Below are positions 21,706 to 33,542 of a stretch of DNA of 64,000 nt, piece after piece; position 1 is the stretch's first letter; each line of letters opens with the position of its first letter. The stretch is from NCBI GenBank assembly GCA_038373865.1, contig JAXGGA010003927.1, positions 1 through 64,000 of the forward strand, read 5' to 3'. This stretch comes from Uloborus plumipes (taxonomy: Eukaryota; Arthropoda; Arachnida; Araneae; Uloboridae). The notes beneath the pieces were generated by a model. It was not told where the DNA came from. It saw only the letters and a program-made list of their open reading frames with translations, and did not search any database. A program made the position numbers and the translations under genes.

Positions 21706-23063
21706 AACTGAAAAACTGTGGATCAAGGATTACAAGAATGACTGTACGTAAGATATGTAAATTTTATTTAAGCTAAGTTTAACATGATTACTGTTGCCAT
21801 CGTTTTTGATTAAAAAACTAATTCTTCAAATTAAAGCAATCATTTCCTACATCTTTTCTGGTATTTACCTTTAAACTGAGTGTATGAAATATCAAATCGA
21901 ATATTATTAATACTTCTTTCTCATTTACGTATGTTTTGGTTGGTTCCTCACACCGATGCATAAGTAAAGAACAGCTGACAAAATTGAAATAAAATAAAAT
22001 ATGAAATTTTTCAACTGAGATCTAAATTAAAAGAAAGCCTGCTCATTGGCGTAGACAGAATAAATATCAGGTAGGGGAAGGAGGTCAAAGCAATCCTAAC
22101 ATGTATCTAAAATATCGTAAAGTTGGCCTCCCTTGTTTAGTGAACCGCTGTTGCCGGGAACAGAACTATATTATATACATCAAAGTTACATTGTATTAGG
22201 GTTTCAACAGTTGTTAAATCCAAGGTCTCAGGGGTAACCCTCAACCTCTTCACTGCACCACTGTATTTAATGAATTAATATTAACGCGCTCGTTGTGCTG
22301 ATTTTCTAAATACATTTTCAATCCGATTTAATTAGTAGGTATGTTTCAGTTGTTTTAGAACACCTTTCATTTTTAAGAAAATAGTGTCGACTTTACTCTA
22401 ACAAATGAAGCATTTAAATAATCATTATTGAATAACTTTTTTTTCCAAAGCATTTTCTTTTTTAAATTTTTACTCTGTGTCTTCAAGGTAAATTTAATTT
22501 TCATTTGTAGTGATGCCACGAATTTCGTGAAAAATTGTAGCGAAAACTTTTTTTTTTTGTAAAAAAAAAAAAAATAATTGCACAAAACATGGAGAAAGTG
22601 AAGAAACAAAAGATTAAATTGCCTGATAATAAATGAAATATCGCTCCAAATATAGTCAAAATGAAAATTCAATAAAATATGTCTCATTACATTCAATTAT
22701 ATAACAGCTAACTGAAATGATATGATTTAATAAATAGCTATTTAAATATAACTTTTTCTGCATGATTTCATCAAACAAAAAAAAAAAAAAGTTTTAATAA
22801 CACATGTCTCCCAATTTAGAGACGAAAACTCTTTTGTTGAAAGACCAATTTTGCTGCACATTTTCCGTATTTTTGTTACGTCATGGTGCTGTGTCATAAT
22901 ATAAGATTAAAAATAACTTGGTTTTTGAATTATAAACTAATAAACTAAGCAAACTATAAAAACATTTATTTACATGTACAAAAACATACAAAGTATCAAA
23001 AGTACAAAGGTTACAGTGACTATAAAATTCTGCATTTGATCATTTATGCCACCTTATATTCGT
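21706..23063. other. Non-coding stretch downstream of the tryptophan-rich gene
   Basis: AT-rich with A/T runs (about 22550-22575). A minus-strand AATAAA is at 22970-22965 and could end the transcript of the gene at 23571 onward; this is a guess. Nothing else recognised. Confidence 0.4.
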
Positions 23064-23345
23064 GCTAAATTCGTTCTAACTCCATACGATCCTAGTCTAC
23101 CAATTACACTTACATGTGATGCAAGTCCGGTAGGCGTTGCAGGAGTTCTTGCACACGTCATAGAAGGCCAAGAAGTTCCAATCGCATTTGCTTCAAGATC
23201 TTTAACACTCCTGTAAAAGTTCTGATAAATTATTTGAAACAGAAAATTTAGCACTGTACTGGTTTCAGTTTCAAAGCATAATGTGAATTTTAACATTTCA
23301 TTATAGACGAAAAAATAAATGCCTCATTAGTACAGATAGTTCATT
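23064..23345 (+). pseudogene. Gypsy-type RNase H fragment
   Basis: Plus-strand translation gives YDPSLPITLTCDASPVGVAG, then IAFASRSLTLL. This is the start of the RNase H domain of Ty3/gypsy polyproteins, with the catalytic Asp in TCDAS. After a frame break TENLALYWF and YRRKNKCLISTDSS continue the same domain in decayed form. No LTR is nearby, and it is not from the element at 2534, whose sequence differs there. It lies within about 500 bp downstream of the stop codon of the tryptophan-rich gene, possibly in its 3' untranslated region. Confidence 0.75.
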
Positions 23346-23570
23346 ATAATAATGATGCAAATTATTCTCAAGCCACGTGAAATTAAAAGAAGCATAGCCC
23401 TCTTCTTGTTTCGCTTTCTTTCGTGTTTCAGAAATATTGTCAAAATTTATGGCGGACAAAAGGAACACGATGTACCCATACTGCTTAATCAACGTTAATT
23501 ATAATTCTTTTTTCCATAAAAAAAAACCATCCATTCCATTATTGTTAACATTTTATAGCGAAAATATTTG

Positions 23571-26320
23571 TTACCGAGACCATATTTGTTGTTGTGTAAT
23601 TTGTCTTTGTGTCGGTTGTTTCCAAACTGCTGTTCCCCTGATGCCTGTAGGTTTGGCAGATTTTAGCGCTTGAATGACGGACTCTATATCTTTTTTCATC
23701 CCATCTTCTCCTTTTGGCACTTTTTTGCCAGCAGTATAATCGAGAATAATAACTTGCTTTCCTTTCTTTCCCCCTGAAGTAGCTGGTTGATTTCGAGATA
23801 TACTATTACCTTTTTTCGTTCCGAAAACAAACACCATTTTGCTTGCACTTTTCTTGCTTCCTTTTGCTGTATTACTTGTTGAATTTGGCGGTGGTGCTGC
23901 TGCTCCATTTGAATTAGTTGGTTTCCAGTTACTGTACACAGCCCCATTATTTCCCATCCACCCTCCAAATCCTCCTCCTGAGCCCATCCAGCCATCATTC
24001 CATTTCCAGCCTTCTTTACCACCTTGCGGGTTCCACTGCCAACCACTGCTTCCAGCTCGATTCATCTTCCAGCCACTACTGCGTCTACTGTTTCTAGCTT
24101 TACCCCTACTTCCATTGCCATTTCTATTTTTTGGCTTTCGGCTTCTGCCTTGATTTGACCATGCGTTTGAGGCTGCAGTTGCTGAAACTTCAGGAGTCTT
24201 GATGACAATGATGTATGGAACAGTTTGACCACCAGCACCATTTGCTGGCCAACCAGGTGCAGCATTTCCAGCAAGCTGCCAACTGTTTCCATCATTTCCA
24301 CTATTTGAAGGAGCTGCATTTGCAGTACTCCAGCTTGATGGTGGTGACCCTTGAGCGGAGTTCCAAGATCCTCCATTGGGATTTGCTGCCCAAGATCCTC
24401 CTGCAACGTTTTTACGACTGTTGTTGGGCTTATTATTTGGTGTCCACCCGCCTGAATTATTACCCGCAGTTCTCCACCTGCCTTTTGGTTTACGTTTTTG
24501 CCCATTAGCCCAGCCAGCTGTATTTTGATTGGAACCTCCACCATTTTGCCAACCGTTTGCGCCATTTTGTGCACTATTACCTGAATTCTTCCAAACATTT
24601 TTATTGCCTGCCTGAGTATTTGAATTCTGCCATGGGCCTCCCTGCCCTGAAGACACTGTTTTCTGCCAGCCAGCATTTTTGGATGCTGCACCATTAGCTT
24701 GCTGCCATCCATTATTTACGACTTGCGGAGCAGGTCCTGCTGATTGCCAAATGACAGCACCATTTTGAGGCGAAGCTCCGGAAGTTTGCCATCCGCCAAC
24801 AGATTGGGGAGAACTAGTTTGCCATTTTACTCCGTTTGTTGTAACAACTGCTCCGTTTTGCCAGCCACCAGCATTTGGTTGCGGTGACGTATTGCCAGCT
24901 CCATCTGACCATCCTCCATTTTGTTGAGGTGCTGCATTTGCGTCAGGCTGCCAGGAATTAGTCTGTGCCTGTGGAGCACCGCTTTGCCATCCATTGTTAT
25001 TTTGCCAGCCTCCTCCGTTTGTACTCCAGCCTCCAGTAGCTCCAGCGTTATCCGCTGTTGTTGCTGGACTTGTTGAGCCTCCAGCATTCCAACTTCCTCC
25101 TCCACCTGCACTAGCGCCTTTAGCGTCCAAAGTTTCTTTCCAGTATTGATTAGTGTCTCCAACTGTCCATACTTCTGGATCCGCTCCACCTCCTCCATAA
25201 ACCCTTGCTTCTCCTTTACCATCATCCGAAAACTTCCAAACGATGTATCTACCTTGCTTGTCATCATCCCAACCGCCGGTGGGTGCCGTTGTGGTAACAG
25301 TGACGTCTGAAGAGGTAGTAGCATTGGTACTTTCCGCTGTAACATTTGCTGATTCAACACTTACGGGTGCAGAAGCATTTTTTTTACTAGAAAGATCATC
25401 TGCGCTAGTTACTTTCCATTCTCCATTAATATTTTCAATCTTCCATTCGACATTTCCTTTCTCATCAACAAGTTTCCAGCCTTCAGGTCCCCCATCTCCA
25501 ACAACCTTCCATCCCGAATTATCATCCAAATTCTCCATAGTTTTCGTGTCTTCGTTATAAACCTTCCAAGACAGCCCTGCATCTTGCCAGCTTGCACCAC
25601 TACCACCATCATTCCACCCTCCACCGGTTGCTGGCCCGGCATTCCATCCTCCACCTCCTCCTCCATTAGTTGCGGGAGCTGCATTGTTCCATCCTCCATT
25701 TTGCGCTCCTGACGGAGTAGCAGCCCAGCCTTGAGCATTATTTGCATTCCAACCACCCGCTGCCTGTTGTCCACCTGTTTGCTGTGGTGCCCAAACACCC
25801 GCTGCCTGTTGTCCACCTGTTTGCTGTGGTGCCCAACCACCTCCACCACCCTGTTGAGGAGCTTGCCACCCTCCAGCATTGTTGTTATTAGGTGGCTGTT
25901 GGGCAGGTGCAGCATTCCATCCACCCGATGCGACATTTGGTGCCCATCCATTTTGTGGAGGCGGGCCATTATTCACAACAGGAACTGCTGCGACCTGTGC
26001 AGGTCCGTTAGCCCATCCTGCAGCATTTCCAGCATTTTGATTCCATCCTGCATTATTTGCTTGTGTCGCACCGGGTGGTCCATTCCAGACTCCTGCAGCA
26101 CCATTAACCCATCCACCCGCAGCGTTGTTATTATTATTAGGTGGATTTTCGTCTTCGGTCCATCCATCTTGGGTTTCTTCATCACTTGATGATTGGTCGT
26201 CACTCCATCCCGCAACATTCCATCCTCCAGCTGTGGGATTCGCTCCGGCTGTTGCATCGGATGGGGCCCAACTGTTTTGAGGTGCAACGCCTCCATTGCT
26301 CCACGGATCTGCAGCACCCC
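23571..26320 (-). CDS. Secreted Trp/Gly-rich protein gene, last coding exon
   Basis: The exon is open for 2,750 nt, from an acceptor (TTTTACAG, 26328-26321) to a stop at 23571-23573. Its first two bases complete a Gly codon begun by the exon ending at 42411. The product is a low-complexity chain of GGW, NGW and GW motifs about every 10-20 residues, rich in Asn, Gln, Ala and Ser. Around 25560-25180 lies a denser region with WKVYNEDTKT, GWKVVGDGG and RYIVWKFSDDGKG, which may fold. Arg/Lys-rich patches (NGQKRKPKGRWR; KPKNRNGNGSRGKARNSRRS) follow. The last ~110 residues look more ordered (KMVFVFGTKKG, KQVIILDYTAGKK, MKKDIESVIQALKSAK). No cysteine cluster or known domain is recognised. With the leader exon it is probably a secreted structural, cement or glue-like protein; that role is inference. 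Repeated GW motifs also recall Argonaute-binding proteins, but the leader argues against it. Confidence 0.8.
25755..25836 (-). repeat. 42-bp in-frame duplication in the coding exon
   Basis: The 42 bp coding for WAPQQTGGQQAAGG-like sequence is present twice in direct tandem with almost no change. It keeps frame and adds one Trp motif, showing how the repetitive protein grows. Confidence 0.9.
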
Positions 26321-26476
26321 CTGTAAAACAAAAGTTATTGATTATTTAAGTTTTTTTTTTCTTAATTCTAATTAATTTTACAGTTTCGACGCATTAGGTG
26401 CTTATTACAAGTTAAACCAACCAGGTAAAAGGATCTGCTGTCAGTCGTGAAAGTAAACACACAGAAAAGGGATTAT

Positions 26477-26957
26477 AATGGGGGAGTTTCCTTCAGTCAA
26501 AAGTACTACTTTTTGTTACTGAAATTGATAGAATGATATAAAAAAATAACATGGGCCCGGAAAATACTTTAATTTTCCCAACAGTTTATTTTCTATTAAT
26601 TTTTTTTAACTACCCTACCTTGAAAACGGGGCGTGGTTTTTGTGACGTCAGTGTTGCACCTAACAGCTCTCTTTCCAATAATAACACCATTTTGCTTGAC
26701 TTGAGTTGTCCAATCGCAGGAATCGGTGACGTCACGACCTTCGTCGTCTCACTACAACCAATTAGATTTCGCGCTTACGTGCACCACTGACGTCATGCGC
26801 AGATTTTTTTTTTTCGGAATAGCATCTTGCAACCGGTTAAAATAATTCATAAAAAATATATAACTGTGTCAAAAAATAAAAAAATGGTCAATTCCTATGT
26901 TTTGAAGCATGTTCTTTCAGAAAAAAATACTTTTCAAATTTCGGAAACTCCCCCATT
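26477..26957. mobile_element. MITE with AATGGGGGAGTTTCC ends, in the large intron
   Basis: AATGGGGGAGTTTCC at 26477-26491 is inverted at 26943-26957. The inner part is GC-richer than the flanks and holds three TGACGTCA palindromes. Target duplication not resolved. It starts about 155 bp from the acceptor of the last exon of the tryptophan-rich gene. Confidence 0.7.
26643..26795. promoter_or_regulatory. Three CRE/ATF palindromes within a MITE
   Basis: TGACGTCA occurs at 26643-26650, 26727-26734 and 26788-26795, with a GGGCGTGG box and CCAAT-like strings between. TGACGTCA is the consensus for CREB/ATF-type bZIP factors. Three perfect 8-mers in 153 bp is far more than chance for AT-rich DNA. 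Whether they act is unknown. Confidence 0.55.
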
Positions 26958-27414
26958 GAGAAAAACAATAACATAAGCAGGAAGCTGTGTGAATTTTAAA
27001 TAATTTTCGTATGTAATTATTAGAACAATTAACTTAGTTAAAAAATTAACTCCATTTATTATTTTTTGTTTTAGTATTAGATTTTGTTCCCTAAAGATTT
27101 GTGTTCAACAAATCGGGTAATAAGACCAAAAGAAAAGTAACATTTCGTTAAACGAAGTATTTTAAATTACAATCAAGTGTTATAAAATTCGGCATGGCAT
27201 AAATAAAATAGTGTATCAAAGTGATCACAATGATTTTTACATCCCTTCTTTCCTTTTAAGAGGATTATAAAGTCAAAAGAGAGAAATTGGATTTCTATTT
27301 GGATTTCACAATGAAAATTTCATCGCCACCTTTTGTTCTACAAAACAATTCCAGTGGGCTACAGGAAAACCTGAAGTTGGGGTTGTCATAAACCTCTAGA
27401 AGTTGGCTTCGGCT

Positions 27415-27675
27415 CAATTGAATCGTTTATTTCAAAAACCAGTCAACAGAGATGCTCTAAAAGTTCGAAAACGTATTTTTACTCTTTTTTTAAAGTTTTC
27501 TTATTGGAGTTACAACAGTTCAAAAACTTAAATGTACACATGCTTAGAAAAGATTCTTACAGTAAAAAGTGTTGTAGTCTCGATTGAATAATTTAATGCG
27601 ATGTATAAGTATTTTTTTTTTTTTCGAAATTAGGAATTGTCTGTTGACTGATTTTTGAAATAAACGATTCAATTG
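27415..27675. mobile_element. Palindromic MITE with CAATTGAATCGTTTATTTC arms
   Basis: The 36 bp from 27415 are repeated inverted at 27640-27675 with one or two changes. About 190 bp lie between the arms and do not code. Class unknown. Confidence 0.75.
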
Positions 27676-28579
27676 TTTCATACTGTTAAAATCTTTTTCA
27701 TAAGGGTAAAGTATTACACTGAATTGACTAAATCTATTACATTAATACAGATGTTTAAACGATATAAAAAATATGAATCTTAAAAATGTTTTTCAAGTTT
27801 ATTTTTCTCAAAGTTTAGTTAATTTTTCTCAACGAACAATTTTTAAACTCAATTCGAGCTAAAAATTCGAGACCTGTTTGTAAGAAGAGCAAAATCATTA
27901 CGCACAATAAGAAGAGATTCTTAAGTAAACTTCAGAGAATGCATTTACAATTATTCCTTAAAAAGGCTCTTACATGATTCATTTTCCAAGGGGGAAAAGA
28001 GCAAAATAGTTATAGTAATAATAATAGTGTTTAGTTCATATGATAAAAAATATAAGAAACTGCAATATTTTTCCCTAATAATTAGTTTTAAATTTAACTA
28101 CGGTACAATCTTTCCATTACAAATTTTGTGGTTTGTGTTATTGTTTTTCTTTTTCTTTACATACCAACAAACGTTTTTTTAGGAGAATATTACACGTGAA
28201 AACACCTTCAACTTCGGCTTTTGATTTCATCCTGTTCGGGAATAAATACATAAGTCTAGTTCTTATGAAGATATTTTTTTTGTACTAATAGTACTGCCCG
28301 AATTTTACGTTGTGAGAAAACTGAAGCAGAAAGTTTTAATTTTCAAAGATCAATTTTTCTTCCAGCGTGAGATGAATCGTATCATTTTTTTTGTCGACGG
28401 CAGGAAAAAATGACGTACTTTAGGAAAATCTTAATTCTTTAAAAAACTGAAGACCAAATTGAAATATTTTGTAAAACATTTACTGCGTTGATGGATCGAA
28501 ATGTTCTATACTAAATTCTAGGCTTCTGGTTAAATGGAGAAAAGGTATTACTGATGAAATTGTACCTGCGTCAACGTCG
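27676..28579. other. Intronic spacer, nothing recognised
   Basis: AT-rich, within the large intron. No exon-like frame with splice sites or repeat border noticed. Confidence 0.45.
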
Positions 28580-28618
28580 TACACTGTTAAAACTACAGGT
28601 TGCGCAAGGTGCCTTTAA

Positions 28619-29231
28619 CCTTTTAAGCAGTTTGCCCGTACAGTGTACGTGCTACCCGAAATTGGTCTCATCTGGTTTGCCGGTACGGCGTACGGGCATC
28701 GACATTTTCTGATTTCCTTTTCTAATTTGCCCGAATTTTTCATTATTGAAAGAGACTATTTAGTAGTATTATTTTCAACAGATGGTGTGGCTTGTCCCGT
28801 GTAAATGAAATGCTTTTCATCCGGGTTTTTCTATGTAGCGGGAAAGCGGGAACTTTTGTTCTACTGTATGCCGTGCTTGTGAATCTTATGGAAATTATGG
28901 ATGGAATAGACGACGAAAATACTTTTTTGTTACATAATGAACTACATTCTGATACAGATACAGATGTTTTTTCTAATTATTTGGATTATTCATCTGATGA
29001 CTCGTGCAGTGAGCTCAGCGGGAATGTTTGCTAGGAGTTTTGTGACCAAAATTGTAAAATAAAAAATGTTGTAAAAGCATTAAAAACGAAAAAAAAAATA
29101 ATAATAATAATAATAAAAATAAAAAATTCTTAATATTCTTATTCTGTTAAGTATGGCACTTAACTATATGCAATAAAAAAATATGCCTTTTTTGGAAGCA
29201 TTTCTGGTAAAATAATTGACCGCTTAAAGGG
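28619..29231 (+). mobile_element. piggyBac-like element in the outer MITE
   Basis: TTAA lies on both sides (28615-28618 and 29232-29235), as in piggyBac integration. The ends CCTTTTAAGCAGT and the inverse of CCCTTTAAGCGGT pair. From about 28888 a frame MEIMDGIDDENTF followed by an acidic stretch resembles the variable N-terminal part of PGBD transposases and stops at 29034. No catalytic part remains; 613 bp. Confidence 0.85.
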
Positions 29232-29365
29232 TTAAGGGTGAAACGTTGTAGCACAAACGGCAACCCCTGAGGGTTGCCACATGACTCCCTATGACACTCT
29301 TGAATGTGCAATTTGGCTCCTCAAGGAGCTGTGGGTCAACCATGGGGTGTCGTAAGACAGTCTTA

Positions 29366-30411
29366 GGGCGCTTTTACACTTGACGACACGACAACGACGA
29401 AAGTCGGACGGTAATACAGCAACGATAAGTACCGTGTCGTGTCGTTTATAGCACTGCTTTTCCACTCAAACGATATCGTTTCTCCGAACGGGTCATTTTC
29501 CATCGCATTTCATTTCGAGATAGCACTGTGCTCACACGTATATTATTATGGCTCCTCCATTTATCAGATTACGACTGTTATATTTACTTTACTTCCAGAA
29601 AAAGAAAACAAATGAAAAATACGATATTGAGTGCATGATATTCACAACTTTATTACATTCTCACTCACCTTGTTTACTAAGAACGAAACGCATACTATCT
29701 GCTGGAATTGCAGAGCGATAAATGGCGGATCTAACTCCCAAAAGTTTGCCATAGAACTTTTTAAAATTAAGTCCACAGTTCGCCATGATATAAGTTGGTC
29801 GTCGCAATATAGTTTTGTTTTGTTTTCGTAATTGTAGTGCTCTTTAGTACTAAGCGAGTGTATCCCCATTTCGTTATAATGAAGAGAATTCGTTAACAAA
29901 TATGTTTCGTTGTCAATCGTCTCTTCGTTGACACCATCGCTTCTTTGCGAATAGATTCGCCATTTATCCCTCGGCGGCGCCAACACTGTCAGAATGAAAA
30001 CTTGAGTTTTTTTTTTTGTTGCATTAAAAATCGTCTGAGCAACAATAATGAAACAAAATACCAACTAAAATGAATAAAATTGTTTTATTGCTACATCTTT
30101 TGTTTATCGTCTGCAAATTGAAGCTTATATTTATTAATAAAGAGATGTCGAATTTAAACGCAATTGCTATATAGTTCGAAGAAAGTAAACAGATGGATGA
30201 GTATCGTCCCGATTTTAAAGGAGAGACGGATGCCATCCGACACGAATGGGACGACAAACGACAGCGTTCGGTCGGAGACGGCAGAATCGTCCTGGAATCG
30301 GGAGATGGAAAAGCGCATAGCATATTTTAATGCATTTTGCGTGCTCCAATGTCGGATGACGACAATCGCTTACGATTTATCGTTGCCGTGTCGGTAAGTG
30401 TAAAAGCGCCC
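29366..30411. mobile_element. TTA-flanked DNA element (PIF/Harbinger-type signature)
   Basis: TTA flanks both ends (29363-29365 and 30412-30414). The ends GGGCGCTTTTACACTT are inverted exactly, and CGACACG-type sequence continues the pairing. The 1,046-bp inside has small frames but no recognised transposase. The 3-bp TTA duplication fits PIF/Harbinger; the class is otherwise open. Confidence 0.8.
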
Positions 30412-30772
30412 TTAGGGTACCACATGAAACCAAATGGCACCTTCAAGGTGCCATTGGGAGTGTCGAGTGGCACTAACATTTCACCCTTAAAGGTGCCTTG
30501 TGCTACCTGTAGTTTTAACCTGTGGTTGGAAAAACTACATTTCTTTTGTAGCGAACTACAACTACAACTACTTTGTCATAAATGTAGTTAACTACAACTA
30601 CAACTACTTTTTTTGAAATGTAGCGACTACAAACTACTTTTGAATTGCAGTCGCTACTTCGCTACTTTTTAAAAAATAAATAAATAAAAAACATGCACCG
30701 TTTGAGGATTCACCGAAAAAATTAGAAAAGTGGTTTCTCTTCTCTTCTCTATCTTCTCTATCTCTATCTCTA

Positions 30773-32589
30773 TCTTCTCTTCTCTACTAATAATAAAGCT
30801 GAAGGTGGTTCTGTCTGTCCTTCTTTCTTTCTTTCTTTCTGTCTGTCTGTCTGTTACGCGCGTAGCGCCAAAACCGTTCGGTCGATTTTCATGCCACTTG
30901 GCACAAAATTAGTTTGTAGCATGTAGTTTTGCACCTCGAAGCGATTTTTCGAACATTCCATTTCGTTCTTTTTCTATTCGAATTCTTAGAGGAAATTCGA
31001 TAAAATAGGGAAGAAATATTCCATACACATTTTCAAGTCTTATGTCATTCGAAAGCTTGAAATTTTCTGCACAAAATGACGTTTTTTCGAAGTTTCTACG
31101 ATCATCAGGAGAGCTGTAACAATTGTTTTTAGAATCCCGAAATTCAAGGCTTACCTTCAGTAAAGCAAGCCGAACGATTCAAAAATGGCTTTGCTCGCGA
31201 ATAAAATTTGTTTGAAAATAGAGATGAAATGAATTATTTTATCAACGGAAATCAACTTTTCATGTTGTTACCATGGTTACGTTTTTATTTCGTTCTTTTT
31301 CCCTTAATAATTTTAAAAATGTATTTGTTTTTGTAACAATCCAAACTCCAAGCCTTATTAAAATTAGTCAAATGAAATATTAAAAACCGTGATAAGATGG
31401 CACCTGTCAATCAAATGAGAAATCGAGTAATTTCCTTAAAATACAGGATACCATTCTAAATTTATCGTCTGCAAAACATATTTTACTTCATTATTAATTT
31501 ATTTCAATATAAATTGCAGCAAATGGCTTGAGTGAACGAATTTAGCTTTTAATTTATCGTTTGCTGGTTGATCTTTGTCGATGTTTATTGTTTTTATTAT
31601 CATTGTGAAGAATAATGCACGAAATTTCTATGACTAATACTTAAAATTTTTAGGATCAGTTGAGTTTAAAAGAAAAAATTGCTCCAAATATACTTTTGCA
31701 ATGTGATTATTTTGTACTGTAATTTACAGCAATAATTGCATTTAATAAATAATGAAAGACAATATTAAAAATTATTTTTTTGGCGACTTTTTTACAATTT
31801 GGCATTCAATTCTATTTCAGTATATTTACTTCTATCTTATTGCGATATTGCAACGTTCTTTCTAAAGTATGTCATTTCGGAAAATGTATTATTTTGTTTT
31901 TGAAGTTAGGAAAGAAAACTTTCTTCTTCTTTTAAACTTTGGTAAGATTTCTGTTGGTTTCTGTGAGCAACAAAATTTTTCTTATTTTTTCTTTTGGCTT
32001 ATTTTTGTGCACCTATCTTTGGGGTTGCATTCGAATGTCCCCAAGGGGGTGATTTACCCCTTTTATGGGGTAATCAGGGCTTTCAATGCAGACCAAAGTG
32101 ATATGAATTGGCGCGACCACTTGGCGATATCTCGCCAAGCTTTTGGTCACCAAGTGTTTGACGCCAATTTGGCGACATATCGCCAAGTTGGCAATAAATT
32201 TAGCGAAAAAAAAAATTTTTTTGGGTTCAATTTGGCGCTATTGGCGATATTTTGCGAAAAATCTACTGAATGATGTTAAAATCGGCGATATTTAGGAGAT
32301 TAATCATTGTAAAACATTTTTTTGCATTGTTTCGTGGCAAACTAGGGATGCAAATGTTTGAATTGTTATCTTACTCACTTCAAGCACTATTTTAGCACTT
32401 AAGGCATCTACTAAGAAATTTACACGTAAAAGGAAGTAGTGTAGGGTCCATACCAAATTTTTATATCATACTTTGAAGGAATTATAGTTGAATTATAACT
32501 AAAATAGAGTATTTTTTTCTGCTATATCATTTTTTTACAAATGAACTTTTAATTTTATACCACGGGCAAAGCCGTGCGGGTACCGCTAG
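30773..32589 (+). mobile_element. Helitron, CTACTAATAATAAAGCTGAAGG family, copy 1
   Basis: The 5' region shows CTACTAATAATAAAGCTGAAGG and TCTGTCTGTC. The 3' end is a short hairpin ACGGGCAAAGCCGT followed by GCGGGTACCGCTAG, with T as the next host base. This is the Helitron pattern (TC start, CTRR end, A/T target, no target duplication). The 5' border is uncertain because it sits in TCTC repeats. Copies: 51796-52740 and a 3' piece at 46467-46687. No Rep/helicase gene, so non-autonomous. Confidence 0.85.
32007..32458 (+). repeat. ACTTCC repeat, right part, inside the Helitron
   Basis: Compared with the Helitron copy at 51796, sequence is added between CTTATTTTT and TATATCATAC. The insert matches 8640-8712 at its start (GGGGTTGCATTCGAATG) and the 34136 copy at its end (AAAAGGAAGTAGTG). 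Confidence 0.7.
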
Positions 32590-33542
32590 TACAGAAATAA
32601 ATTAACTCATTTGAATATGGAATAGAACTAGGAATTGTCTTTGAATTTATTTGTTACTTTTCCTTTTTTTTTTTTTTTTTTTGCTAAAATTTGTCCTTTT
32701 TAGAACATTTTTACAATTTTACAAATAGTCGCCACAAGAAAGGACTCAAAAGTTGAAAGATTGACGGAATTCAACTTTCAATTTTTTTTTAATTTCTTGC
32801 CAGGGAATAATTAGGAACATTAAAACTATTTGAAGGAATATAAAAATTATGATGCCAAATAAACCAATGACATCAAACAGATAGAATGTATTTCGTCAAA
32901 ATGATGTATCTAAGATCAGCTCATATTTTTATGGTTCTTACTTCTCATTGCATCCGCTGCTGTACTCGTGCAAGATTTGCACCAGTCAGAGTCAATTAAA
33001 CCTTGTTTTTTTTTTTCCCTTCGTTCTTCTTTTTAATTTTTTTTTCATTTATTTATTTATTTAATTTAAAAGTAGTTTCTAGAAATCGCTACAAACTACT
33101 ACTTTTTTGTATCACGCTACTCGCTACTCTACTTTTTAAAAAAAGTAGTGCGCTACACTACAAACTACTAAAAAATGTAGCTACTACAGTAGGTTCGCTA
33201 TTTGTAGCGAGCTACTTCCGACCACTGGTTTTAACAGTGTAGATATGACGTAATTTACTTTGCCAAAATTTCGATGGTGTTTATCTTTTCCAAGTTCTTG
33301 AAGTTCTTTAAAGAGTTACCCCTGAAAAAGTTTTGAATCTTACTTTTCCCGGTCAACCCAGCATGTACCGTCCAAAGTTTGTCATGTTGCAGATTCATAG
33401 TGCAGTTTTCGACTCTGGCAACAACGTATTTTTTTTTTTATAATAAATTATACTTTTCTTTAGCTGGTTTTAATTTTAATAAAACTTAATTAACTAACTT
33501 CAAATTAAACTCGTACGTCAACCAAACACTAGGACAATAAAT

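Larger units (their letters stand above)
30520..33227. mobile_element. hAT-like element holding a Helitron
   Basis: GTTTTAAC lies on both sides (30512-30519 and 33228-33235), an exact 8-bp duplication. The ends CTGTGGTTGGAA and the inverse of CAGTGGTCGGAAGTAGC pair. Both end regions are dense in ACTAC/GTAGC strings. The central ~1.8 kb is a Helitron. No transposase seen. Confidence 0.85.
28582..33239. mobile_element. Outer MITE of a nested cluster, TA-flanked
   Basis: CACTGTTAAAACTACAGG starts at 28582, and its inverse is split. The part up to GTTTTAAC ends at 30519 and the last bases CAGTG lie at 33235-33239, separated by an inserted hAT-like element. TA flanks both ends (28580-28581 and 33240-33241). 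Once the inserts are set aside, the arms pair for roughly 60 bp, including GGTGCCTTTAA with its inverse. The element itself is only about 270 bp; the other ~4.4 kb is inserted DNA. Confidence 0.85.

Noticed and set aside
23839..26189. Several long frames on both strands within 23571-26320
   Set aside because: They are shadows of the repetitive Trp/Gly-rich exon, caused by its biased composition.
23571..26320. GW182/TNRC6-type Argonaute-binding protein
   Set aside because: GW motifs are frequent, but there is no UBA, RRM or Q-rich layout, and the linked leader exon points to secretion.
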